Positions 23,454 through 32,859 of a stretch of DNA of 64,000 bases are shown in pieces. The notes beneath the pieces were generated by a model that saw only the letters and a list, made by a program, of their open reading frames with translations, was not told where the DNA came from and searched no databases. Both the position numbers and the translations under genes were made by a program. The stretch comes from Acidimicrobiaceae bacterium (GTDB lineage Bacteria; Actinomycetota; Acidimicrobiia; Acidimicrobiales; MedAcidi-G1), in NCBI GenBank assembly GCA_002717365.1, contig PBDJ01000027.1:17717-81716 (forward strand), written 5' to 3'. Numbering within the stretch: the first letter of the stretch is position 1; every line of letters starts with the position of its first letter.

Positions 23454-25607
23454 TCACATTTGTTGAATAATTAAGTTGAAATTGTTGTCAACTGTAAGTT
23501 GAAATCCGGGATCCAGTACGGTAGTTGTGTACTCTGCCTCTATTACCGCTGGCCCATTGATCTCGTGGCCAGGTTTAAGGAGCCCTTGGTCAAATATAGG
23601 TGTGTCCAGAAAATCTGCCGCTTCGGACCAGTAAACCGCTCGTTCTCCAGTTAACGCGCCGTCAGCCTTTGTTCCGTCAGGTTCCGACGCTTCTAGTTCC
23701 CATCCCGGTTCTGGCATGGCTGCCGTAAGTACAAAGTTATGAATCTCTACCCCACCTTCCGGGTATACATTCACTGGGCTAAAGAATGCCGCATAATCAC
23801 CCTCAAATGCGGAATAGATAGCCATTACGTCATCTGTACTATTTATTCGCAATAGTGGTGACTCACTACGGTGACTGTGGATCTGGCCGCCGTACTTGAC
23901 GTCCAATTCAAGTCTGAGATGAGCCAAGTCAGGGTCGTACCCTTCACCGCTCAAGTCTCTTCTGGCTCGACCTTCCAGCTCCTCGACGATCGCATTGAAT
24001 ACTTCAAAGTCCGCTGTAGGGGCCTTCGTGGCAGCTTTCAGCAATTCGACACGTCTCGAGGTTTCATAGATATGCGCAACCGGCATTGTGGAAGAGCCCC
24101 ACGCACAAAAAACAGGTGAGAACGGACAAACGATGATCCTTTGGATCCCAAGACGGGAGCCATACCCGACACAGTGGGCAGCACCTGCTCCGCCATACGC
24201 GAGAAGAACAAAGTCCTTCGGATCAAAACCGCGAAGGAACGTCTCTCGAGCAATCACGTCAGCCATGTTCGAGTCGACCGTCCGTTTGATGCGTGCTGCG
24301 GCCTCTTCGACAGAAACTCCAAGTGGTTCCGCGATTCTGGACTTGATTGCCGCATAAGCAAGATCTCGATCCAGCATTGCCTTGCCTGAGAAATAACTTT
24401 CTGGACTGATGTAGTTCAAAACAACATCAGCATCGGTAACAGTGGGCTCAGTGCCACCTAGTCCGAGAGCAGCCGGTCCCGGTAGCGAACCGGCGCTTTG
24501 GGGTCCCACCTCAATCCTGTTCCCAACCGCTTCATTAAGCCAGGCAATAGAACCGCCACCAGCACCGATTGACTTAACCTCCAGCATGCTTTGATCAACC
24601 CAATAGCGGTCAATGATCGGCCGGAACTGGTAGGCCCGGGCACTTCCATCACTGATAATCCCTACTTCGAAACTCGTTCCTCCCATATCGGTAACGATCA
24701 CGTTTCCGTCGCCTTGACGTTTCCCGAGTGCTGCTCCTCCGATCAATCCCGCGACCGGGCCACCATTGAAGGTTGCTGCAGCCGAGGTGCGGTAAACCTC
24801 AGCCATCCCACCCGAATTGTGAACCAGCATGATTCCTTTGGGGTAGCCATAGCTCCGAAGTTCATCTGCCATTCCGGCAAGCTCTTCCCACATTGACTGA
24901 TGCAAGTAGGCATTAAGGATGGAAGTATTTGTTCTCGTATATTCAAGACGCTTCGGCACTACCTCTGACGAAAGCATTATCGGCATTGATCCGAGATATT
25001 CGTCCGGAAATTCAGATTCAATCAGTTCTCGAATCCGAATTTCGTGAGAAGGATTTAGATAGGAAAACAAAAGCGATATAACAAATCCTCGAGCGCCACG
25101 ATCCACTACCTTGTGAAGCTCTGTAAGGAATTGGTCTTCATCTAGTGGTCGAACGACCTGTCCAAAACTATCAATTCTCTCCTTTGCTCCAATTATCATT
25201 CCTGCTTCAACTAGCGGATCAGGCTTCGTGATCCGAGCAACGTTGCGAATCTCTCGTACGACTGCAGCGTCCATCCAAGCAGCCCCTCGAGCAATGTTGA
25301 GAACGTCACCAAATCCAGCCGTTGTCACCAGACAGAGCTTGGGCCCGGACCTCTGCAGGAGAGTGTTCATGGCTACCGTAGTTGAATAACGAATAGTGCT
25401 CGTTTCAAGAAGGAGTTCGCTTGTCGTCAACCCAAATCGTTTTGCCGCCTCCTCAAGACCTTGCCTGAAGCCCACCGCAAGACGAAATCCAGTTGTCGGC
25501 GTCTTGACGGCAGTCGACTCGCCCGTGCCACGACGGACGAAACAGTCAGTGAACGTTCCGCCAATATCGATGTCAATAACGGTTCCGTGATCAGATTCTG
25601 TTGTCAT
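23454..25607 (-). CDS. HyuA-family ATPase subunit, long paralogue
   Basis: A 717-residue member of the hydantoinase A/oxoprolinase family. These proteins have an acetate-kinase-like ATPase fold that phosphorylates the substrate carbonyl. VIDIDIGGTFTDCFV at residues 10-25 is the phosphate-1 motif, VIVTDMGGTSFEVGII near residue 300 is phosphate-2, and YGGAGAAHCVGY near residue 480 is the adenosine site. It overlaps the preceding small zinc protein gene by four bases. A second HyuA paralogue (25954-27894) lies just upstream. Two different HyuA-like subunits together with one HyuB and one small zinc subunit match the alpha, alpha', beta, gamma composition of acetophenone carboxylase. Confidence 0.92.
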   Translation of the reverse strand: MTTESDHGTVIDIDIGGTFTDCFVRRGTGESTAVKTPTTGFRLAVGFRQGLEEAAKRFGLTTSELLLETSTIRYSTTVAMNTLLQRSGPKLCLVTTAGFGDVLNIARGAAWMDAAVVREIRNVARITKPDPLVEAGMIIGAKERIDSFGQVVRPLDEDQFLTELHKVVDRGARGFVISLLFSYLNPSHEIRIRELIESEFPDEYLGSMPIMLSSEVVPKRLEYTRTNTSILNAYLHQSMWEELAGMADELRSYGYPKGIMLVHNSGGMAEVYRTSAAATFNGGPVAGLIGGAALGKRQGDGNVIVTDMGGTSFEVGIISDGSARAYQFRPIIDRYWVDQSMLEVKSIGAGGGSIAWLNEAVGNRIEVGPQSAGSLPGPAALGLGGTEPTVTDADVVLNYISPESYFSGKAMLDRDLAYAAIKSRIAEPLGVSVEEAAARIKRTVDSNMADVIARETFLRGFDPKDFVLLAYGGAGAAHCVGYGSRLGIQRIIVCPFSPVFCAWGSSTMPVAHIYETSRRVELLKAATKAPTADFEVFNAIVEELEGRARRDLSGEGYDPDLAHLRLELDVKYGGQIHSHRSESPLLRINSTDDVMAIYSAFEGDYAAFFSPVNVYPEGGVEIHNFVLTAAMPEPGWELEASEPDGTKADGALTGERAVYWSEAADFLDTPIFDQGLLKPGHEINGPAVIEAEYTTTVLDPGFQLTVDNNFNLIIQQM

Positions 25608-25957
25608 TGTTCGGAGTCCTTTGAAGACATGTCTACAGAGCCCTCATCGGCGAACGTATTTGGGTCTAGTTCAATGTCGTGCGTTATTGGATGCCCTGGG
25701 GGGAGCATTTCGACTTCCAGTAGTGCTCCACACCCCGGACAGTAGAACTCGACAATTCTCGACCACGTGTCGTCATACGAGAAGTTCAGAACTCCTTCGA
25801 TGAGCGGTTCCCAGATCTCCTTTGGGTCACGCTGGGCAACTAGACACCCCTTTTTGTAGTTTTCCGTAACCGAGCCAAGCGAGTATTCGCAGCGGCGACA
25901 CTCCCACTCCAGCAATTCCGTGTCTACCAATAGAGATTCCGTGATCGCCCGCTTCAT
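25604..25957 (-). CDS. Small zinc-ribbon subunit, acetone/acetophenone carboxylase gamma-like
   Basis: A 117-residue protein with ECRRC (Cys20, Cys23), Cys38 and YCPGCGALLEVE (Cys73, Cys76), a two-knuckle zinc site. Acetone carboxylase gamma-type subunits have the same size and cysteine layout and contain zinc. It is wedged between two HyuA-like genes with ATGA overlaps on both sides, so it is very likely part of the same complex. Simple hydantoinases (HyuA plus HyuB) lack such a subunit, so this gene is the strongest local argument for a carboxylase rather than a hydantoinase. Confidence 0.75.
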   Translation of the reverse strand: MKRAITESLLVDTELLEWECRRCEYSLGSVTENYKKGCLVAQRDPKEIWEPLIEGVLNFSYDDTWSRIVEFYCPGCGALLEVEMLPPGHPITHDIELDPNTFADEGSVDMSSKDSEQ

Positions 25958-27894
25958 GAGTTCTCCCCGCCCTCTCCCTGACCGAACACTGCTTCCCCGT
26001 TGTCGCCAATGGTGAGGGTTACCAACGGAGGAACGACCAGTGTGCTGTCCACACTTTCAAGGATCGCTGGCCCCCGGACCTCGGTGCCTCGGGGTGCCTG
26101 ATCCCAGTCGAAGACAGGGGTCGAGGACTCTCCTGTCTTCCACTTGATGATTCGATTCGATTCGAGGGAAAGGCTTCCACTAGGACTTGAAGGAAGCGGC
26201 AAGGCAGAAATGGACTCTGTCGCTCGTAGTCTCACCAATTGGGCACCATTTGAAACCAATTCACTTACTGTCTCGTCTGAGATTTCTTCGGTCACATCGC
26301 CGAATTGGACGTCTTGAATGTCTCCAGGATGTCCTGGTATCTCAAATTCCGCTTCAAGAGAGAGACTGACTCGTTCTAGATCTATGGCCTCACCCTGCAT
26401 GTCGCGGTAAGCGCGGCGGCGAAGATCTTGCAATTCAATGCCAAGCTGAGGGTCTGGGCGTGCTTCGTAGGAATGCGATATTGCAAGGGTTGATAATCCA
26501 AATGCACTAAATACAGGGTTTGAAGCAAATACGTACGTGGAACCCACATTGGTCATCAATGCAATCTGGTGGGCTAAGTACCCCCCGGCGCCCCCTATGA
26601 CAAATATTGCACAGTCTTCTGGCTTCTTCTCGGTCTTTAGCATAATTTCAAGCAGCGCTTGAGCTATGTGGTTAGAGGCTAGATCGATAACTTCCCAAGC
26701 AGCTTCAGAAATAGAAAGACCTAGCGGCTCTGCAATCTTCTCTTGAATTATCTGATTAGCAGCTTCAAGGTCAAGCTTTTTACGACCACCCAAGAAATGA
26801 AGGGGGTCCAAAATCCCTAGACAAGCGATTGCGTCGGTGACGGTCGCCTGATCCCCACCTAGACCAAAGGCAGCGGGCCCTGGCTGAGCCCCGGCACTTT
26901 GCGGCCCAACTGTTAGCACGCCATCGATCACCTCGGCGATTGAGCCTCCGCCAATCCCGATCGAATCGATGTCCACCGCTGGTAGCGCTACCGGCACATT
27001 TGCTATTGAGGGTTGGACACGGTAGGTCCAGCGAGAATCACTGAGGGTGCTGATGTCTGAACTGGTTCCACCTACGTCCAAAGTAATTACATGACTCAGA
27101 CCAAGTTTTTCAGAATACGCCGAGGCGCCAGCAACCCCACCGGCTGGACCTGATCCCCAGGTCCGGAGAGCGGTGGTCTTTGCCACTCGAGAAGTCCCAG
27201 CATCTGCCGTGGCGACCAAAAGCGGATATCGGTAGCCATCTAGACGAAGTTGATCTTCTACTCGATAAAGCACCCGACTCATGTCGTGATGCAAGTACGC
27301 ATTAACTACTGCCGTATTGACACGTACCGCATCACTGTTGCTAAGGGTCACCTGATTAGAACAGAGGACCGGAACTGCTCCTAGATAGTGCCGTGGAAAG
27401 TCGTTCGTGATTGCCTCGCGAACAGCTCTTTCCCGCTCCGGGAGACCTTCTCCCGAATCTAGAGCCACAACTAGAATCCGTGCACCTCGTTCGAGCAACT
27501 GATGGACGGCTTCAGTTACATCTCTAGCGTCAACTTCTCCAGAAGTCTCATCAAGACAAACGTTAAGTTCTTCTTGGAGTGGTAAATCTTCTGGGAGCAC
27601 ATTGAGTACTGACTTGGCGAGTCGCGAACCAATCAGAAGACCCACCTTTGGCCCTGACCGATTGATTAGGGCATTAGTGCCAATCGTTGTGGAGAATCGG
27701 ACTGTCTCTGTAGTTTGAAGCAGCTCGGATCGAGTAAGCCCCAAATAGGCAGCCCCTTGATCAATGCAAGCAAGAATCCCAGCCGTTAGGTCATGTGGTG
27801 TCGTCTCCACCTTGGTCCTAATCGCGATCGTCTGATCGGTAATGAACCCGTCGGTAAACGTTCCACCAGTGTCAATGTTTATCGTGTAGCTCAT
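25954..27894 (-). CDS. HyuA-family ATPase subunit, short paralogue
   Basis: A 646-residue paralogue (about 70 kDa) of the HyuA protein encoded downstream. TINIDTGGTFTDGFI at residues 4-18 is the phosphate-1 motif, VITLDVGGTSSDISTL near residue 275 is phosphate-2, and VIGGAGGYLAHQIA near residue 445 corresponds to the adenosine motif. AEPLGLSISEAAWEVI is another family signature. It overlaps the zinc protein gene by four bases and follows the PaaK-like gene by nine. The two HyuA proteins are clearly divergent, so they probably occupy different positions in one complex rather than being a recent duplication. Confidence 0.92.
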   Translation of the reverse strand: MSYTINIDTGGTFTDGFITDQTIAIRTKVETTPHDLTAGILACIDQGAAYLGLTRSELLQTTETVRFSTTIGTNALINRSGPKVGLLIGSRLAKSVLNVLPEDLPLQEELNVCLDETSGEVDARDVTEAVHQLLERGARILVVALDSGEGLPERERAVREAITNDFPRHYLGAVPVLCSNQVTLSNSDAVRVNTAVVNAYLHHDMSRVLYRVEDQLRLDGYRYPLLVATADAGTSRVAKTTALRTWGSGPAGGVAGASAYSEKLGLSHVITLDVGGTSSDISTLSDSRWTYRVQPSIANVPVALPAVDIDSIGIGGGSIAEVIDGVLTVGPQSAGAQPGPAAFGLGGDQATVTDAIACLGILDPLHFLGGRKKLDLEAANQIIQEKIAEPLGLSISEAAWEVIDLASNHIAQALLEIMLKTEKKPEDCAIFVIGGAGGYLAHQIALMTNVGSTYVFASNPVFSAFGLSTLAISHSYEARPDPQLGIELQDLRRRAYRDMQGEAIDLERVSLSLEAEFEIPGHPGDIQDVQFGDVTEEISDETVSELVSNGAQLVRLRATESISALPLPSSPSGSLSLESNRIIKWKTGESSTPVFDWDQAPRGTEVRGPAILESVDSTLVVPPLVTLTIGDNGEAVFGQGEGGENS

Positions 27895-27904
27895 CTTGAG
27901 GTCA

Positions 27905-29293
27905 CTATTCGCTATTCCGCGCTATTCCGATCTGGGAGGAAAACGAGTCTCTTCTGCGGTTGTCAGTCCACCTAGGTACCTTTACAAATCCTTCTGGGAT
28001 CTCGAGTGATAGTTCACCAGGGCTGAGGGTTTGAACCTCAGCTCTCAGGCCAATAGATCCACTGATCGCCTCCCGGACTTCACGAGGGATGGCTTCACTG
28101 CGGTTTGGTGGACACTCGACTCGAACTCGAATGGTTTCTTGTCCATTCGCAACTTCGACGCTACCCCGATAATTCATCACTCCTGGCACACCGAAAATTG
28201 CAGCATCGAATTGTGCTGGCCACACGTTCATTCCCTTAATTTTCAACATGTCGTCGTAGCGTTGAACTCCCCCTGCACGAATGCCTGCCAAGGGCCGATC
28301 ACACGAGCAAGAGCCCGGAGCGATCCATTGGACGCGGTCACGGGTCCTATAGCGAAGGAGAGGAGACGCTTCTGCAATTAGAGGGGTGACGACCAGTTCC
28401 CCTAGTTCCCCGTCTTGAACATCTCCGCCGGTTGAAGGGTCAATTACCTCGCAGTAGGCAGTCTCTGGTGGAAAATGCAAGACGCCCAATCGGCCGTCTT
28501 GGAGAACGCCGCCTGGGCACGTCCACGCTACTGCTCGTTCCGTACACCCGTATTGCTCATAGAGCGTCGCATTCCAGAGAAGCTCCATCTCTCTTGCCCA
28601 GGCTTCCTCATAAGACTCACCAGCGACAATAAGAACTTCCACGCCAAACTGTTTTGGGTCGAGCCCTGCTGCGGTCGCGGCTACCGCCATCCGTTGGACA
28701 TAGGAAGGTGTTCCAACCACGACATCTGCTCCAAATCGCCGGAGGAAAGCTATCTTGCGCTCCGTCGGGTACGAGCCGACCGAAAAGACGTTGGCCCCTA
28801 GCAGCCGAAGACCTCCGTAGTACCAAAGTCCTGCAGCGGTTGTGCCCACCGGCAGGGTTAGGAGTACTCGTGTGCCAGGTCGAATTCCGCTCCACCAAAA
28901 TCCCGTTGCTTCCATTTGGATAGCAGCAGCCTCATCGACTTCGTTCATTACATAAACCTCGCGGCCCTGCCCAGAGGTTCCGCTGGTTTCGACGAGATTC
29001 CGGATGTCTGCAGGCTCACAAGTAGTACGGGACCCGTAGGGAGGATTTTCTTCGCAGTCCACTACTACTTGATCTTTGGTCGTCGTAGGAAGACAACGAA
29101 ATGCTTCGGCTGATCGCTCAGTCGGCAAGCTCCCTAGATGGCCCTTATAAAAAGGATTCTTTTCCGAAAGATCTTCAGCGATCCGCCACGCACTCGCAAG
29201 TTGCCACTCCCTGAGTTCCACCGGGCACTCGGGAGTTTCTGGATGCCAACTGCCTAGGTAGGCGTTATGCGGAACGGCTGTAGAGGTTTGCAC
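27905..29293 (-). CDS. PaaK-like adenylate-forming CoA ligase, second paralogue
   Basis: A 462-residue ligase of the phenylacetate-CoA ligase family. The ATP loop is VETSGTSGQGREVYV near residue 105, YEQYGCTERAVAW near residue 240 is the A5 motif, LLRYRTRDRVQW is the A7 equivalent, and GVQRYDDMLKIKGMNVWPAQ is the PaaK hinge. A CSCDRP cluster precedes the hinge, as in the other paralogue. GTG 29293 starts 14 bases after the amidohydrolase gene. In acetophenone degradation the carboxylase product is activated to a CoA ester by a separate ligase; this gene or the one at 19155 could play that part here. Confidence 0.88.
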   Translation of the reverse strand: MQTSTAVPHNAYLGSWHPETPECPVELREWQLASAWRIAEDLSEKNPFYKGHLGSLPTERSAEAFRCLPTTTKDQVVVDCEENPPYGSRTTCEPADIRNLVETSGTSGQGREVYVMNEVDEAAAIQMEATGFWWSGIRPGTRVLLTLPVGTTAAGLWYYGGLRLLGANVFSVGSYPTERKIAFLRRFGADVVVGTPSYVQRMAVAATAAGLDPKQFGVEVLIVAGESYEEAWAREMELLWNATLYEQYGCTERAVAWTCPGGVLQDGRLGVLHFPPETAYCEVIDPSTGGDVQDGELGELVVTPLIAEASPLLRYRTRDRVQWIAPGSCSCDRPLAGIRAGGVQRYDDMLKIKGMNVWPAQFDAAIFGVPGVMNYRGSVEVANGQETIRVRVECPPNRSEAIPREVREAISGSIGLRAEVQTLSPGELSLEIPEGFVKVPRWTDNRRRDSFSSQIGIARNSE

Positions 29294-29307
29294 GAATGAG
29301 GCTACTT

Positions 29308-30231
29308 CTAATCGATCCCGAGAGCCTGCTGCGCGGCACCACCAAGGAACAGGTCGATCTCTTCTCTCGTAAAGTCAACCCCAGAAGTTTCGTCCCCGGG
29401 AAGGGCCTGAATGATCTCTACCCAGTTAGCATGGTTAACCTTGGTAACGGTCCGAAGAGCAGGCCAATCACTCCCAAAAAATACTTTTCCACTACCTGCT
29501 AAGGAAAACAGGGCTCGAAGTTTTCTCGGGAAATCCTCCGGTTCTTGAAGGTACTTCGACTGCCAATAAGCGGTATCGACATAAACATTGGGGTGGTGCC
29601 AGGCCAAACTGGCGGCCTCTTCCCACCATGCCATCCCCGCATGGGCAAGAACGAACGTGACTTCCGGGAAGTCATTCGAAGGTTGATCGACGTAGATGGG
29701 GCGAGTGGGTTCCGAACTCGCAGGCGCAATCTCCTGTCCCGTATGAACTACAACAGGAAGATTCAGTTCAGCGCACTTCTCATATACCCGATAGCAGGCC
29801 CTGTCCCCAGGGTTGACTCCAGTACACCAGAGCTTGAACCCTCTTAGGCCCCATTCGTTGACGGCTCTTTCTACGAATTTCGCCGAATGTGGTCGACGCG
29901 GATCGATTCCACCATAAAGGATAAGTCTGTCGGAATATTTTTGGACAGCTTGATGGTAGATTTCATATCGTTTTTCCAGAGATATTTCATCATCTACGCC
30001 AGCATACAATGCAAAGTCAATTGCTATAACTACCGCTTTATCGATCCCCGCTTCGTCCATGTCTGAAATCAAGAGGTCACCACATTCATCAAACCAAGTT
30101 TCTTCTACTCGACCTCTGACAAACTCGGGCGGACGGCTCGAAATTGCACATCCATAGTCTACGAATGCGTTGATCCATGCTCCTGGTGTAAGCCGCGGGC
30201 CATACAAGTGCGCATGCGAGTCAATAATCAT
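29308..30231 (-). CDS. Amidohydrolase_2-family metal-dependent enzyme, second paralogue
   Basis: A 307-residue TIM-barrel enzyme with MIIDSHAHLYGPRL at the N-terminus (H-x-H metal site), LPVVVHTGQ, FVLAHAGMAWW and KVFFGSDWP carrying the other metal and catalytic residues. GLRGFKLW matches the GLRGMKFM segment of the plus-strand paralogue at 13133, but the two are otherwise diverged. AAGGAG sits ahead of the ATG. The branch contains decarboxylases and hydrolases for ring-cleavage products, and the substrate is unknown. Confidence 0.87.
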   Translation of the reverse strand: MIIDSHAHLYGPRLTPGAWINAFVDYGCAISSRPPEFVRGRVEETWFDECGDLLISDMDEAGIDKAVVIAIDFALYAGVDDEISLEKRYEIYHQAVQKYSDRLILYGGIDPRRPHSAKFVERAVNEWGLRGFKLWCTGVNPGDRACYRVYEKCAELNLPVVVHTGQEIAPASSEPTRPIYVDQPSNDFPEVTFVLAHAGMAWWEEAASLAWHHPNVYVDTAYWQSKYLQEPEDFPRKLRALFSLAGSGKVFFGSDWPALRTVTKVNHANWVEIIQALPGDETSGVDFTREEIDLFLGGAAQQALGID

Positions 30232-30280
30232 GGTCGTGTGCTCCTTATGACTTTCAACACTACTTCTATCTCAATTCTAT

Positions 30281-31291
30281 CTACTTTGTAGTATTCATAT
30301 TCTCAATTAACGGCATTAGCTCTTTGCCAAATCTACTTATTCGTTCCATGCGACCACCGGGAAGAAGGGTGAATGTCAGTTGGTCGATTTTCAAATCAAG
30401 AAGTGGTCTTATCTTTTCAGCGCACCGTTCAGGAGGTCCAGCTACAGCAATGAAATCAACAAACTCGTCGCTAATCGCTGTTGCGTGCTTAGCGTGACGA
30501 GAAAGGTGTTCAAAAAAGTCATACTCCTGAAATGCGCGTTCGAATTCTTCGCGAAATGGCTCTACGGATCTAGGCAACTCTTTCCATCGCGCCAAAAATC
30601 TTGCCTGACTAGTTGCCCACGGCCTGACGTCCTGAATGGCCCTTTCCGTGTCATCGGCGAGTGAGATGCCAAACCAAAGATCTACAAAAACGTCATCTAG
30701 GCTGCGGCCTGCGGCCTCTGCCCCTCGACGAACATGATCGATCTGCCATTCCGTTATTCCGGGTTCTGCCCCACCCATCACGACAACTCCGTCTGCTACC
30801 GCTCCTGCCAGTTGGAGCATGCGCGGCTGGCTAGCAGAGATCCAGATAGGAACCGTTTCCCCAGCAGTCAATAGCCGAGCTGGAGTCTCGTTGATCAGCA
30901 CCTCATCACCCGTAAAAAGTGCGCGCATGCATTCCACGTCTGCTCTCAACTGCTTAACGGTTGCCGGTCGAGCACCAATCGTGTGCACTGCGCTATCACC
31001 CGTTCCAATCCCCAGAACCGCACGGCCCTTACCAATTTCATTCAACGCAGCCATGGTGTTCGCTAAGACTGTCGGATGCCGGGTGACCGGGTTCGCTACC
31101 CCGGGTCCCAAAAAGATCTTCTTGGTCTCCCTTGCAGCCAGGGCCAGCGCCATATAGGCGTCTTTGGAAATCATTTGGGACTCACCGAGCCACGCCATGT
31201 CAAACCCGACTTCTTCCGCGTGGGAGGCGATGTCCGGAAACCGGAGAATCGGCTCTCGAGGGCTGAGGACCATCATGAATCCAATGCGCAT
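30281..31291 (-). CDS. LLM-family (luciferase-like) oxidoreductase, probably F420-dependent
   Basis: A 336-residue TIM-barrel protein of the luciferase-like monooxygenase family, closest in character to methylene-tetrahydromethanopterin reductase-like F420 enzymes. Segments include AEEVGFDMAWLGESQMISKD, FLGPGVANPVTRHPTVLA near residue 60, and RAVLGIGTGDSAVHTIG near residue 90, the cofactor-binding face. AGGAG precedes the ATG by seven bases. Actinobacteria commonly use F420, but FMN cannot be excluded from sequence alone. It could reduce a double bond or oxidise an alcohol in the pathway. Confidence 0.85.
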   Translation of the reverse strand: MRIGFMMVLSPREPILRFPDIASHAEEVGFDMAWLGESQMISKDAYMALALAARETKKIFLGPGVANPVTRHPTVLANTMAALNEIGKGRAVLGIGTGDSAVHTIGARPATVKQLRADVECMRALFTGDEVLINETPARLLTAGETVPIWISASQPRMLQLAGAVADGVVVMGGAEPGITEWQIDHVRRGAEAAGRSLDDVFVDLWFGISLADDTERAIQDVRPWATSQARFLARWKELPRSVEPFREEFERAFQEYDFFEHLSRHAKHATAISDEFVDFIAVAGPPERCAEKIRPLLDLKIDQLTFTLLPGGRMERISRFGKELMPLIENMNTTK

Positions 31292-31324
31292 CAGGAACTC
31301 CTAGAAACTTCCGTCATCTCACAT

Positions 31325-32446
31325 TCACCTCGAAAAAGAATGCATATTTATACCACCCACGCCAGAGTTGTGACACACCCCTATCTTCGGCGCACCCTGA
31401 ACCTGACGCGGTCCGGCTTCCTGCCGCAACTGGCGCAGTATCTCAATTATTTGCGCTAAACCTGTCGCACCCATGGGGTGACCGCGACTGATTAGGCCTC
31501 CATCGGTATTGATTGGGACCGGACCATCAATTCCGGTCTTACCCTCTGATACAAATCTTGCTCCACTGCCCTCTGGGGCTAACCCCATAGCCTCCATACG
31601 AATAATCTCCGCAGGAGCAAATGCGTCATGCAACTGAACGACGTCGATGTCCTCCGGCCCTATTGCTGCTCGCTCATATAGTTCATTACTTAACCGAGTC
31701 ACACATGGCTCCAATTCATCAGAGTCATCGTCACCATAGGAATCTGTTCCGCAAGCCCATCCAGTGACATATACCTCTCCATGAGTATTTCTATATTGCC
31801 GAGCCTTAGTGGCCGAAGAAAGAATGACAGCTGACGCCCCGTCGCTGGTAGGTGAACATTGGAGCAGTGTTATCGGAGTAGCAATCATTCGAGACTCCAT
31901 TACCTCCTGAATAGTCACCTCCTTTCGGTACTGCGCATATGGATTAAGCTTTGCATTTGCATGTGACTTGACCGATACAGCAGCGAATTGTTCCGCTGTG
32001 GCGCCATATCGGTCCATATATATCTGTGATTTAAGTCCATAGTTAGCCGGTGCCAGCGATTGGCCCATCCTAAGGTCATAGGAATCTGATGCCGCAATCT
32101 CTACTGGCCCGCGTTCCATCTTCTCAAATCCAACAACTAGTACCAGGTCGTAAATACCTTGCTCAATGGCCCAAACTGCTTGACGAAATGCTGTTGAACT
32201 GCTTGAGCATGCCTGTTCAATGTTGATAATCGGTATACCAGTTTCACCAAACTGAGTAATTACCTCAAGGCCAGTACCCATTGGCGCATATACACGTCCG
32301 CAGAATGCTGCCTGAATTGCAGAAAATTGAACACCAGCATCGTCAAGGCAGTTTGAGATTGCTACTCGCGTAAGTTCTCTAAATGATTTCTCTGGATATC
32401 TCCCAAATGGATGTAATCCACCACCCAATATCACTACCTTACTCAT
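31325..32446 (-). CDS. SCP-x-like thiolase / acetyl-CoA acetyltransferase
   Basis: A 373-residue thiolase of the SCP-2/lipid-transfer branch, which usually works with a DUF35 partner. The nucleophile is Cys80 in INIEQACSSSS. LHDAFAPAEI holds the His-containing loop, GGLISRGHPMGATG supplies the catalytic His, and VCHNSGVGG near the C-terminus contains the second Cys. The gene overlaps the DUF35 gene upstream by eight bases. Both catalytic cysteines are present, so thiolytic cleavage or condensation is plausible. In a ketone-carboxylation route it would split a beta-keto-acyl-CoA. Confidence 0.9.
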   Translation of the reverse strand: MSKVVILGGGLHPFGRYPEKSFRELTRVAISNCLDDAGVQFSAIQAAFCGRVYAPMGTGLEVITQFGETGIPIINIEQACSSSSTAFRQAVWAIEQGIYDLVLVVGFEKMERGPVEIAASDSYDLRMGQSLAPANYGLKSQIYMDRYGATAEQFAAVSVKSHANAKLNPYAQYRKEVTIQEVMESRMIATPITLLQCSPTSDGASAVILSSATKARQYRNTHGEVYVTGWACGTDSYGDDDSDELEPCVTRLSNELYERAAIGPEDIDVVQLHDAFAPAEIIRMEAMGLAPEGSGARFVSEGKTGIDGPVPINTDGGLISRGHPMGATGLAQIIEILRQLRQEAGPRQVQGAPKIGVCHNSGVGGINMHSFSR

Positions 32447-32852
32447 TTGTATTCCTAGAGCATTTCAGAGCAAACACGAGTCCGAGACGCGTACCACTAC
32501 CAGTCTCTAATTTCCGTGTAGTCAGCGAGACCTCACTGCCAATTGACAATTCTAACTCCTCAGTCGACACACAACGTATGCAATTTCCATCATTTAGCCT
32601 GATCTCAGCTAGTACATAGGGCGGATCGATCAGACTTTGGGCAATCTCTTGATGCACTACTGTGAACGACTCAATCACACCATTGTGATCAGTAATAGTA
32701 GTCTCCGACATGTCTTCTGAACATCCTGGGCAATTTTCTCTTGCTGGGTGCGACCGAACACCACAGTGGTTACAAATACTTCCCCGTATTTCTAACAACC
32801 CTTCAGGGGTAACCAAGAAACGGCCTGAATCTAAGGGTTCTATTGGATCCAC
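32439..32852 (-). CDS. DUF35 zinc-ribbon/OB-fold protein, thiolase partner
   Basis: A 137-residue protein from a GTG at 32852. An N-terminal rubredoxin-like zinc ribbon (ICNHCG and ENCPGCS, four cysteines) is followed by an OB-fold (GVIESFTVVHQ, PPYVLAEIRL). Such proteins bind SCP-x-like thiolases and HMG-CoA synthases and organise acyl-CoA entry. The longer frame from 32906 overlaps the previous gene by 47 bases and adds a His-rich stretch unlike the family; AAGGG lies ten bases before the chosen GTG. The end overlaps the thiolase start. Confidence 0.85.
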   Translation of the reverse strand: MDPIEPLDSGRFLVTPEGLLEIRGSICNHCGVRSHPARENCPGCSEDMSETTITDHNGVIESFTVVHQEIAQSLIDPPYVLAEIRLNDGNCIRCVSTEELELSIGSEVSLTTRKLETGSGTRLGLVFALKCSRNTNE

Positions 32853-32859
32853 AACAGGA

